From assembly GCF_014653175.1 (NCBI RefSeq), contig NZ_BNAG01000001.1:1178001-1242000 (forward strand): a stretch of DNA of 64,000 nucleotides, given 5' to 3'. Within the stretch, counting starts at the first letter, position 1. Every line of letters starts with the position of its first letter. The notes under the pieces were generated by a model, which was not told where the DNA came from, ran no database searches, and saw only the letters and a program-made list of their open reading frames with translations. The translations under genes and the position numbers were made by a program. This stretch comes from Roseivirga thermotolerans (lineage in GTDB: Bacteria; Bacteroidota; Bacteroidia; Cytophagales; Cyclobacteriaceae). Shown here one piece after another: positions 1-7,587 of this stretch.

Positions 1-3000
1 TTTTTGGAGTGGAGCTATTTGAGTGGCCAAAGGAAGCTCTACGGAGCGGAAATCCTTGCCATTGCCCATAAAAGCAGTGTGCTTAAAAGTATATACATGA
101 CGCGTGTAGGCGTCAGATCGCAGATTTTCAGGTACAATCTCATTGAAATTGGCCTGAGCAAAAGGTTCATGTTTAAGGAAGCGCTTTTTAAAGGAAACCA
201 CCTGAGCCTCCAGCGTACTTTTGGAGTGCAAGAGATGCTGCTCACCGTTAATGTAGCAACTCATGATAGCGTCAATCATTCCATTGCGATCGTAGTCTTT
301 GGCATAGACACTCAAGGGTTCGTTGGGCGATACCTGATATTTAGTGTTAAGCCCCAGATTTCCGGCTAGTATGTCAGGGTAGCCATTACCATCAACATCA
401 TCTACCCAAACGGTATTCCACCAACCGGTGGATTTTTCTAATCCGTATGTACTGGTTTTGTTGGAGAACTCTCCGTTTTCTTGCTCAAAAATAGTTATTG
501 GCATAAACTCGCCTACCAGGACTAAATCATGCGTCCCGTTTCCGTCAATATCGGCCCATTGAGCATCTCTTACCATGCCAATGTTTCTGAGCTCGGGAGC
601 CAGGCTATCGGTTACATCAAAAAACCTTCCTTTTTCATTTCTAAGCAGGTATGAGGTTCCGGGAAGCGGGTATTCCCTTGGGCTGAGGGCTCCACCCACA
701 AACAGATCAAGATCTCCATCATTGTCAAAGTCCACAGCTCTGACCACAGACGAGCTCGTAAGCATAGATGGTAAATTGTCGGATAAACTAAAGTTACCTT
801 TGCCATCATTGAGGTAGAGCCGGTCTTGGTATACAGGGCTATTTTTATTGAATTCATTGCTTCCGGAGCAAACATATAAGTCCAAATCTCCATCGCCATC
901 GGCATCAAAAAACAGGGCGTCCGTATCTTCAGACGGTTGGCCAAGGGCAAGTTCTTTTGTTACGAATTGGCCATTGTTTTGGATGAACAAATAGTTGGGG
1001 AGATTAGACGAGCCACCAATAAACAGATCATCCAGTCCATCTCCATTTACATCGCCCACAGCCATGGCAGGCCCTTGCTGAGAGAGCCTATGGGGTAGTA
1101 GGGGTTCATAGTAAAAGTCTACATAGTCATTTTCTTTGGCTATATGTCCAAGTCCAAACTCCAAAGCCTGGTTGCCTGTTGTTAGCTGTATTGCCTTTGG
1201 GACGTCACCAGCTTTGGCTTGGGTAATATCGAACGTTGCAGTGCTGTTTGTTTCTACTTCTCGGCTTTCTTTAAGCCCATTGGGCCACGTTACTTCTATA
1301 GTAACTGGAGCTGTGTTTTTTCCAAGACCAAAATGAATGATTGGGCTTAGAGTAGAAAGGTAACCTCTTGTTTTAGACTGATAATGAGATTGTTGCACAT
1401 TGCTTTGCCGAATCACTATTTTGACACCAATGCCCTCAGGGTTTTTCTCTGTGCCTTCCAGTTTTACCTTCACGTAGTTTGGTTTTTCCGGGGTATCATT
1501 TAAGGTGTTCTTATAGATGTGAGCCACGTCATCTATGTTAGATATAGCTAAGTCAAGGTCTCCATCATTGTCCAGGTCGGCATAGATCATACCATTGGAC
1601 CAGGTTGGTGCGCTCAGCCCCCATGTATCGGTAGCTTTGGTAAAGGTGAGGTCTCCGTTATAAGCATAGGCATAATTGGGCAGCTTTATGTCGTTGGTTT
1701 TTTGCACAATGGCTAGAGCTACTTCGTCCGGGTCGTTGCCTTTTTCCTTGGCCAACTCCAGTTGTTCTCGAACATAGTTCCTGAAATCAAAGTCAGTTAC
1801 ATTTCTTCTAAAACCATTGGTTATAATCAGATCCTTCTGTCCGTTGGCATCATAGTCGGCAAACACAGGAGCCCAGCTCCAGTCGGTTTCATGAATTCCG
1901 GCAAACTGACCAATTTCGGCAAAGCCCGTTTCTGCTTTGTTAAGTTGGAGTGTATTGCGCATAAACTGAGGAGTATAGCCCTCTTTAATAGAAAGGTTAA
2001 AAAAATCGAAGGCCATAGGGCCAAGAATCTTCTTCTGCCGGTAATTGTCTTCGGGCATCATGTCCACCTGAACTATATCGGGTAGCAGGTCATTGTTAAA
2101 GTCTTGTACATCGACCCCCATTCCAAACTGGCTAGTGTGTTTCAGATAGTCTTTGGCACGGTCAGTAAAGGTGCCGTCACCATTGTTAATGTACACTATG
2201 TCATCGAACAAAAAGTCATTACTCACATAGATATCAGGGTAAAGGTCATTGTTAAAATCATTGATGGCTAATCCCAGGCCATAACCTTCAACCAGTATTC
2301 CCGCCTCCAGTGTTACGTCTGTAAACCGGCCGTTGCCATCGTTGCGAAACAACTTATCATTAGAAAGTGAGCTGCCATCAACAATTTTTTTGTTTACCAG
2401 CTTTAGATCGGTGCCTTCATTGTTGCCATAAGTGAGAAGATACATGTCCAAATCACCATCCAGGTCATAGTCGAAGAAGGCGCTGTGAGTAGAATAACCA
2501 TCGTCTGCTAGCCCATATTCTTCGGCTTTTTCTACAAAGGTTAGGTCTCCCTGATTTATGTAGAGGAGGTTTTTGCGCTTGGATTTATTCGGTCCGGAGA
2601 CAGCAATATACAGGTCTTGAAAGCCATCTTCGTTGATGTCTACCACCGAAACTCCATTGCACCATACATTGGTTGTCAGTCCCGCGGCTTCCGTTATATC
2701 TTCAAACTCAAAATTACCCTTATTGAGATACAACTTGCTCGAAACCATGTTGCCAGTAAAGAACAGATCTTCCAAACCGTCATTGTTGAAATCGCCAACG
2801 GCCACACCCCCTCCATTATAAATCGGGGCAAAGTTCATCAGGTTTATCTCTTTGGACTCCTGCATTACATTGTTGAAGTTGATGCCTGTTTCATTCGCGG
2901 GTAAAAGCTCAAACAATGTGGATTGCTCTTTTTCGAACTGCCGGCCACAAGAAACCAGCAATATAAGGAGCAGAATGGGTGCGTTACATTTCAAAAAATG

Positions 3001-3009
3001 CAGTCTCAT
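1..3009 (-). CDS. VCBS/FG-GAP repeat lipoprotein with UnbV-like region (3' end outside window)
   Basis: An open frame runs leftward from the ATG at 3009 through position 1 without a stop, at least 1003 codons, so the C-terminus is missing. The N-terminus (MRLHFLKCNAPILLLILLVSCG) is a lipoprotein signal with lipobox LVSC, Cys at about residue 21. Many FG-GAP/VCBS calcium-loop units follow (for example VAVGDFNNDGLEDL, DLDNDGDLDLAISN, DGDGDLDLYVCSG). An ASPIC/UnbV-like segment (EVTWPNGLKE) lies near the middle, then further VCBS units. The family forms extracellular beta-propellers on Bacteroidota surfaces, and members of about 1100 residues are common, so little is probably missing. The ligand cannot be inferred. 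No close -7 box was found upstream. Confidence 0.88.
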   Translation of the reverse strand, partial: MRLHFLKCNAPILLLILLVSCGRQFEKEQSTLFELLPANETGINFNNVMQESKEINLMNFAPIYNGGGVAVGDFNNDGLEDLFFTGNMVSSKLYLNKGNFEFEDITEAAGLTTNVWCNGVSVVDINEDGFQDLYIAVSGPNKSKRKNLLYINQGDLTFVEKAEEYGLADDGYSTHSAFFDYDLDGDLDMYLLTYGNNEGTDLKLVNKKIVDGSSLSNDKLFRNDGNGRFTDVTLEAGILVEGYGLGLAINDFNNDLYPDIYVSNDFLFDDIVYINNGDGTFTDRAKDYLKHTSQFGMGVDVQDFNNDLLPDIVQVDMMPEDNYRQKKILGPMAFDFFNLSIKEGYTPQFMRNTLQLNKAETGFAEIGQFAGIHETDWSWAPVFADYDANGQKDLIITNGFRRNVTDFDFRNYVREQLELAKEKGNDPDEVALAIVQKTNDIKLPNYAYAYNGDLTFTKATDTWGLSAPTWSNGMIYADLDNDGDLDLAISNIDDVAHIYKNTLNDTPEKPNYVKVKLEGTEKNPEGIGVKIVIRQSNVQQSHYQSKTRGYLSTLSPIIHFGLGKNTAPVTIEVTWPNGLKESREVETNSTATFDITQAKAGDVPKAIQLTTGNQALEFGLGHIAKENDYVDFYYEPLLPHRLSQQGPAMAVGDVNGDGLDDLFIGGSSNLPNYLFIQNNGQFVTKELALGQPSEDTDALFFDADGDGDLDLYVCSGSNEFNKNSPVYQDRLYLNDGKGNFSLSDNLPSMLTSSSVVRAVDFDNDGDLDLFVGGALSPREYPLPGTSYLLRNEKGRFFDVTDSLAPELRNIGMVRDAQWADIDGNGTHDLVLVGEFMPITIFEQENGEFSNKTSTYGLEKSTGWWNTVWVDDVDGNGYPDILAGNLGLNTKYQVSPNEPLSVYAKDYDRNGMIDAIMSCYINGEQHLLHSKSTLEAQVVSFKKRFLKHEPFAQANFNEIVPENLRSDAYTRHVYTFKHTAFMGNGKDFRSVELPLATQIAPLQK

Positions 3010-3101
3010 AAATACCTATTTAGCAGTAGATTAAACAAAGGTTCTAAATTGGTTCAATATTGCCAAGAGTAATTAAATCAGTGGTTGGCCAAGGGTTAAA
3101 C

Positions 3102-3290
3102 CTATTGGTCTTTTTCGTTCATTTCAGTAACCACTCGCCAAATTGTGCCTAAAAGCATTAGGGAAAAGCCAACGATAAACATGCCCGACCTGTAATTGGA
3201 AGCCACCGGTGAGAGGTGCCTGCTTACTATTCCTAAAAGAACAATGAAGAGGCCGCTGAAGGCTACGTACGTAAATAGTTTTTGCTTCAA
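3102..3290 (-). CDS. small two-helix membrane protein, unknown function
   Basis: 62 residues with two hydrophobic segments (about residues 5-24 and 35-53) and a charged C-terminal end (MNEKDQ). The start is TTG at 3290, overlapping the TGA stop of the upstream methyltransferase-like gene. No in-frame ATG exists before residue 37, so translation is probably coupled. The TTG start and short length limit confidence. No family recognised; its position suggests it accompanies the integral membrane methyltransferase-like protein. Confidence 0.5.
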   Translation of the reverse strand: MKQKLFTYVAFSGLFIVLLGIVSRHLSPVASNYRSGMFIVGFSLMLLGTIWRVVTEMNEKDQ

Positions 3291-3862
3291 AATGGATTGA
3301 TTATACGAGGAAAGAGGGCCGGAACCTTTTCCTTGTATTGTTCATATTGGTGGCCATAAGCTTCGGTCAGTTTTTTTTCTTCCCACCGAATTCCGAAAGG
3401 AAGGTAAATAATAAGTGCCACCAGAACAACCAAACTACTGAACAAAGGATTGAACAAGACATAGCCAATAGCTATTAGGAGGCTCCCCAGATAGAGTGGG
3501 TGGCGTACTTTGCTTTGTATGCCTTTTGTTACCAGCTGCGAATACTCACTTTTTTTAAGGCCAATAAATTCACGAAAACTATATGCTCTAAAAGCTCTTT
3601 TTATAATAAAGAGTCCGGTTGCTGCGAGCATCAGACCCAAGTAGTTGCTTACTGCACCGGGGGCAAACATGAGCATTGTATAAATCATGGCACTTATGAA
3701 CAACAGTATGATAAAAAGAACCGTACTGATAAAAGTGTAAAGAAGCCGGTAGGTTCTGTTGCCTAATTTTGTAAGCTGCTTTACCCGCTTAGAGGCCAGG
3801 GCACTGTGCATTCCATAATACCCAAGCCAAAGTAGCAATAATGTCAGGTGCTCCATCCACAT
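3287..3862 (-). CDS. isoprenylcysteine-carboxyl-methyltransferase-like (ICMT/PEMT/NnrU-type) membrane protein
   Basis: About 191 residues from the chosen ATG at 3862 (a second ATG is two codons on). The frame continues upstream to 4003, but that extension overlaps the divergent regulator gene and is unlikely. It has several transmembrane helices and the family C-terminal signature: KVRHPLYLGSLL followed by EEKKLTEAYGHQYEQYKEKV and a P-x-L-F-P ending. Family members methylate prenylcysteines, phospholipids or other membrane substrates using S-adenosylmethionine; the substrate here is unknown. It is divergent from the WYL regulator with only about 37 bp between, so that regulator may control both directions (inference). 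Confidence 0.8.
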   Translation of the reverse strand: MWMEHLTLLLLWLGYYGMHSALASKRVKQLTKLGNRTYRLLYTFISTVLFIILLFISAMIYTMLMFAPGAVSNYLGLMLAATGLFIIKRAFRAYSFREFIGLKKSEYSQLVTKGIQSKVRHPLYLGSLLIAIGYVLFNPLFSSLVVLVALIIYLPFGIRWEEKKLTEAYGHQYEQYKEKVPALFPRIINPF

Positions 3863-3899
3863 GGGGCAATGATAAGTATATTTTTTATGTTTATGCGGA

Positions 3900-4847
3900 A
3901 TGAATAGGATTGACAGACTAACGGCTATTCTCATCCAGTTGCAGAGCAAGAAGCTCATTACGGCACAAGAAATAGCCAATAGGTTCGATATTAGCCTGCG
4001 CACGGTTTACAGAGATGTGCGGGCCTTAGAAGAGGCCGGTGTGCCTATTGGGGCAGAGGCAGGCAAAGGCTATTTTATTATGGATGGCTATCACTTGCCT
4101 CCCGTTATGTTTTCTACAGAAGAAGCCAATGCTCTGGTTTTGGGAGCAAAATTAATCGAAGGTCAAACCGATTTGTCTATAAAGCAGCACTTTTCAGAAG
4201 CCATGCTCAAAATAAAATCGGTGTTGAAAAGTGGTCAGAAGGAAGAACTTACCCGACTGGAAGAACAGATTAGGGTCAACCAGAGTCCTTCCATAACCGA
4301 TGAATCGTTTCCTAACAACTTCATGGCTACAATTCAGAAAGCCCTCACCAGAAAACAGTTGCTCAGATTTAAGTACTATTCCAATTACAATGGAGCCATG
4401 AGCGAACGCGAGGTAGAGCCTATGGGGCTTGTGTTTTACGGTAACAGCTGGCACCTTTTGGCCTATTGCAGAATGAGAGAAGCCCCCAGAGATTTTCGGG
4501 TCGATCGGTTGGTGAAGCTTGAAGTCCTGCCCGATAGTTTTGAACCGAGAGCTCCACTCAGCGAGTTTCTCAATCAACTCATGCATGGTACAGAGTTGGA
4601 TGAAGTAGTCATTCAGGTTCAGAGAAAGATAGCCAGGTACATTGTCAACCAAAAATTCTATCAAGGCTTTGTGAGCGAAGAGGACAAAGGAGACTGGCTT
4701 GAAATGAAATTTTTGGTACCATCTCTCGATTTCTTTTCCCGGTGGTTGGTCTCGTTGGGCGATGCCGTGCGTATCATTAGCCCAAATAAGCTATTGCTCA
4801 TTATGCAAGAAAGAGCAAGAGAGCTACAGGCCAACTACTCTGCCTAA
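3900..4847 (+). CDS. YafY-family transcriptional regulator, HTH_11 plus WYL domain
   Basis: 315 residues. The N-terminal winged helix-turn-helix (about residues 3-58; ITAQEIANRFDISLRTVYRDVRAL region) is typical of DeoR/HTH_11 regulators. It is followed by a WYL sensor domain (about 140-230; LRFKYYSN, EVEPMGLVFYGNSWHLLAYC) and a WCX-like C-terminal part. WYL proteins are ligand-responsive regulators. It heads a co-directional run with three small enzyme-like or ligand-binding proteins (4941-6408), which it probably controls, and is divergent from the ICMT-like gene. The inducer is unknown. Confidence 0.92.
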   Translation: MNRIDRLTAILIQLQSKKLITAQEIANRFDISLRTVYRDVRALEEAGVPIGAEAGKGYFIMDGYHLPPVMFSTEEANALVLGAKLIEGQTDLSIKQHFSEAMLKIKSVLKSGQKEELTRLEEQIRVNQSPSITDESFPNNFMATIQKALTRKQLLRFKYYSNYNGAMSEREVEPMGLVFYGNSWHLLAYCRMREAPRDFRVDRLVKLEVLPDSFEPRAPLSEFLNQLMHGTELDEVVIQVQRKIARYIVNQKFYQGFVSEEDKGDWLEMKFLVPSLDFFSRWLVSLGDAVRIISPNKLLLIMQERARELQANYSA

Positions 4848-4940
4848 ACCGAAGTAAATTCTTTCTGATTTTATATTTTTCTTAACCCTACTGACATAAG
4901 GCTGTCACTGGTGCGGACTTACTTGCTCAAAAAACACAAA

Positions 4941-5252
4941 ATGAGCAAAGAACACATCAAGGAGATAGTCATCTATCGCATTAAGCCCCAAAGATCAAAA
5001 GATTTTATGGAGAAAGGCCTGCCCGAGCTTAGGCAAATAGCCAAGGGCTTTACGGGAATGGTTAGCCACACAACCCACCAATGTGTTGGACAACCCGAGT
5101 TGTTCATCGATGTGGTGGAGTGGGAGTCTTTACACTATGCAGAAGAAGCCGCCAAACAAATGGATGCAAAAATGAAGGCGGGAGAGGCTCCGAACATGAT
5201 CGATACCTACGAGAAAACCGAATTTTTCAATCACTTTAAAATCATCCATTAA
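4941..5252 (+). CDS. ABM-like dimeric alpha/beta-barrel protein
   Basis: 103 residues from the ATG at 4941; a GTG at 4911 would add ten residues (MRTYLLKKHK) that look non-conserved. The pattern fits the antibiotic-biosynthesis-monooxygenase/ferredoxin-like dimeric barrel fold: an initial strand IKEIVIYRIKP, helix with KDFMEKGLPELRQIAKGF, strand FIDVVEWES, then a helix EEAAKQMDAKMK. Such proteins are oxygenases, heme-binding or purely structural, and no catalytic assignment is possible. Its stop (TAA, 5250-5252) overlaps the next ATG by one base, so it belongs to the 3900-6408 operon. Confidence 0.6.
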   Translation: MSKEHIKEIVIYRIKPQRSKDFMEKGLPELRQIAKGFTGMVSHTTHQCVGQPELFIDVVEWESLHYAEEAAKQMDAKMKAGEAPNMIDTYEKTEFFNHFKIIH

Positions 5253-5860
5253 TGTTAGTTTCAGAGAAAATCAATTTGGCCAAAACCTATCCTGAGTATT
5301 ATACGGCCAATCAAAAGCCCAAAATTGTCAACTTAGAACCATACCATTATCTCAGTATTCAGGGGCAATCGGCCCCCGAGTCCCCAATATTTTTAGATGC
5401 AATGGGACAGTTATACAGCCTAGCCTATCGGGTCAAGTCAATCTGCAAAGAACAAGATCTGGATTTTGTGGTGCCCAAATTGGAGGGGTTTTGGTGGGTA
5501 GAAGGCCACTCCTCCTATGAAAATACACCAAGGAGCCAATGGCATTGGAAGTTGTTGCTGCGTATGCCCGATTTTGTAGGTGGTTCGGATGTAAAAGAGG
5601 CCATGACCATACTAATCAACGATCAGAAGATTCCGGAAAATCATCGATTGCTGTGGGAGGAAATACACGAAGGGCTCTGTGTACAGATGCTGCATACAGG
5701 CTCTTATGAAAACGAAAAGGCAACGGTAGAGAAGCTGATACAGTTTGTTAAAAGGGAGGGGTTCGATGTGGTTGGAAAACACCATGAGATATACCTCTCA
5801 GACCCCAGAAAGACAGAGGAGAGTAAATTGAGAACCATTATTAGATACGCAATACAATGA
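5252..5860 (+). CDS. GyrI-like small-molecule-binding domain protein
   Basis: 202 residues with the GyrI-like (SHV/BmrR effector-binding type) pattern: KPKIVNLEPYHYLSIQGQSAP near the N-terminus, then DFVVPKLEGFWWVEG, IPENHRLLWEEIHEGLCVQML and a C-terminal GFDVVGKHHEIYLSDPRK. This family binds hydrophobic cations or drugs, and some members hydrolyse small electrophiles. It starts within the stop of the ABM-like gene and ends over the ATG of the DHFR-like gene (ATGA), so the three are translationally coupled. With an upstream WYL regulator, a response to a small toxic compound is plausible (inference). Confidence 0.8.
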   Translation: MLVSEKINLAKTYPEYYTANQKPKIVNLEPYHYLSIQGQSAPESPIFLDAMGQLYSLAYRVKSICKEQDLDFVVPKLEGFWWVEGHSSYENTPRSQWHWKLLLRMPDFVGGSDVKEAMTILINDQKIPENHRLLWEEIHEGLCVQMLHTGSYENEKATVEKLIQFVKREGFDVVGKHHEIYLSDPRKTEESKLRTIIRYAIQ

Positions 5861-6408
5861 GAAAAATAGTTGCTTACATAGCCATTAGCCTGGATGGTAA
5901 AATTGCCGACTCAGACTTTGGGGTAGAGTGGCTTGATCAGGTACCCAACCCCGAGCATACAGACTATGGATATGCTGATTTTTTTGCAGGCATTGAAACC
6001 ACCATCATGGGAAATAGCACATACAGACAGGTGTTGGGGTTTGGGCAGCCATTTCCCTATGCCAGCAAGACCAACTATGTACTAACCAGAGATCGCTCTC
6101 AAGAGAAAGATGAAAACGTAACCTTTATTTATGAAGATCCGGTAGCAGCTATAGGTCAAATAAAGGCGCAACCGGGGAACAACATTTGGTTAATTGGAGG
6201 AGGGCAGGTAAATAGCTTGTGCCTGGAGTCTGGGTTGTTAGATGAGCTTATTGTATTTGTTATGCCTGTTGTGGTTGGAAAAGGTGTGTCGTTGTTTTCC
6301 GATGAGCGCCATATGCGCCTGTTGGAACTTAAGGAAACGAAAAGTTATCAGTCGGGTGTAGTAGAGTTGCGCTATACCGTGAGCTCACAATTAGCCCCGG
6401 AATCTTAA
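5857..6408 (+). CDS. dihydrofolate-reductase-family protein (RibD C-terminal-like domain)
   Basis: 183 residues spanning one DHFR/RibD_C domain: MRKIVAYIAISLDGKIAD at the N-terminus, TTIMGNSTYRQVLGF, the nucleotide-binding stretch IWLIGGGQVN, and LDELIVFVMPVVVGKGVSLF. These stand-alone proteins are NADPH-dependent reductases of mostly unknown substrate and are not the folate-pathway enzyme. The start overlaps the previous gene by four bases (ATGA). Last gene of the WYL-regulator operon. Confidence 0.85.
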   Translation: MRKIVAYIAISLDGKIADSDFGVEWLDQVPNPEHTDYGYADFFAGIETTIMGNSTYRQVLGFGQPFPYASKTNYVLTRDRSQEKDENVTFIYEDPVAAIGQIKAQPGNNIWLIGGGQVNSLCLESGLLDELIVFVMPVVVGKGVSLFSDERHMRLLELKETKSYQSGVVELRYTVSSQLAPES

Positions 6409-6465
6409 AGTTCATATAGGTTTTGCCTGCCCGCTTCAGTAGATTGAGCATTCAGAAAACTGAAG

Positions 6466-7587
6466 ATGAAGGTAATTCTCTGTCCCGATAAGTTCAAAAG
6501 CTCCCTCACTGCTGAAGAGGTTTGCTCGGCCATGGCAAAGGGCGTTCGCACCGTTGTTCCCCAGGCAGAAATAGTGCGTATGCCTTTGGCCGATGGTGGA
6601 GAGGGAACGTTAAGTGTCTTGGAGTCCAACCTCAACGCTGAGCGAATCTGTGTTGAAGTGTCGGGCCCGCTGTTTAGACCTGTATTAGCCCACTACCTGC
6701 TAAAAGGCAACAGAGCCTATATAGAAATGGCCGAAGCCTCCGGCCTGCCACTGCTCAAAACTTTCGAGCGCTCCGCCATGAACACTTCTACCTATGGCAC
6801 GGGCGAACTTATTGCCCATGCCATTGGCCGAGGAGCCAAGGAGGTGTATGTGCTCATTGGCGGTAGTGCTACCAACGATGGTGGCTGCGGGATGGCTGAG
6901 GCTCTCGGAGTGCGTTTTTTGAGCCATGGAGGAAGGAATCTGACGGCCATCAGGGGGAAAGATCTTGCACGCATTAAACAAATAGATACCACGGCATTAA
7001 GTGCTTATAAGGACATTACCTTTGTTGTGCTTTCAGATGTGCGCAATCCATTAACAGGGCCAAATGGGGCTACACATGTGTTTGCTCCACAAAAAGGAGC
7101 CGGTGTGGCTGAGATGGAGCATCTGGAGAAAGGACTCCTAAACCTGACCGCCTGTCTTGGCAATGGCCTGGAAGATCAGCCGGGGGCTGGAGCGGCCGGT
7201 GGCCTGGGCTATGGCCTGATGAGTTTTCTTGGGGCCGAGATTCGATCAGGAGTAAATACACTTCTGCATATGCTCAATTTTTCGGAGCAACTCGATTCTG
7301 CAAACCTCATATTGACGGGTGAGGGAAAGTTAGATCACCAGACCATGTCGGGGAAGGTGGTTGCAGGAGTGATAGAGGCAGTAGGAAATAGAAATATACC
7401 AATTGGTATAATATGTGGAATGTGCGAAAACTTGCCGGAAATTAAGAGAGAATTGAGAGCAGACTGGGTGGTTCAACTAAGAGATCAAGCCAGCGGTTTT
7501 CGGGATTCTATGACCAACGCGGCCAGATATGTGCAACAAGCAGCCGCTCAAATTGCTAAAGAATGGCGCTCCGGAGCTGATAATTAA
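6466..7587 (+). CDS. glycerate kinase (GarK/GlxK type)
   Basis: 373 residues, the usual length for the type I glycerate kinase family that phosphorylates D-glycerate with ATP. Diagnostic stretches are DKFKSSLTAEEVCSAMAKG (N-terminus), PLADGGEGT, EMAEASGLPLL, LIGGSATNDGGCGMAEALG, PGAGAAGGLGYGL and TGEGKLDHQTMSGK. It lies 57 bp after the WYL operon and may be read through from it. It ends convergently with the UnbV lipoprotein gene, the two stops overlapping by four bases (7584-7587), with no terminator between. Confidence 0.93.
   Translation: MKVILCPDKFKSSLTAEEVCSAMAKGVRTVVPQAEIVRMPLADGGEGTLSVLESNLNAERICVEVSGPLFRPVLAHYLLKGNRAYIEMAEASGLPLLKTFERSAMNTSTYGTGELIAHAIGRGAKEVYVLIGGSATNDGGCGMAEALGVRFLSHGGRNLTAIRGKDLARIKQIDTTALSAYKDITFVVLSDVRNPLTGPNGATHVFAPQKGAGVAEMEHLEKGLLNLTACLGNGLEDQPGAGAAGGLGYGLMSFLGAEIRSGVNTLLHMLNFSEQLDSANLILTGEGKLDHQTMSGKVVAGVIEAVGNRNIPIGIICGMCENLPEIKRELRADWVVQLRDQASGFRDSMTNAARYVQQAAAQIAKEWRSGADN

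Noticed and set aside
612-950. 112-residue minus-strand frame inside the partial VCBS gene
   Set aside because: Out of frame with the long gene that shows continuous domain repeats; a shadow.
3863-4003. Extended N-terminus of the ICMT-like protein
   Set aside because: Would overlap the start of the divergent regulator by about 100 bp and adds non-family sequence; the ATG at 3862 is preferred.
4194-4664. 156-residue frame antisense to the WYL regulator
   Set aside because: Fully inside a well-supported gene with recognisable domains; its product shows no family features.
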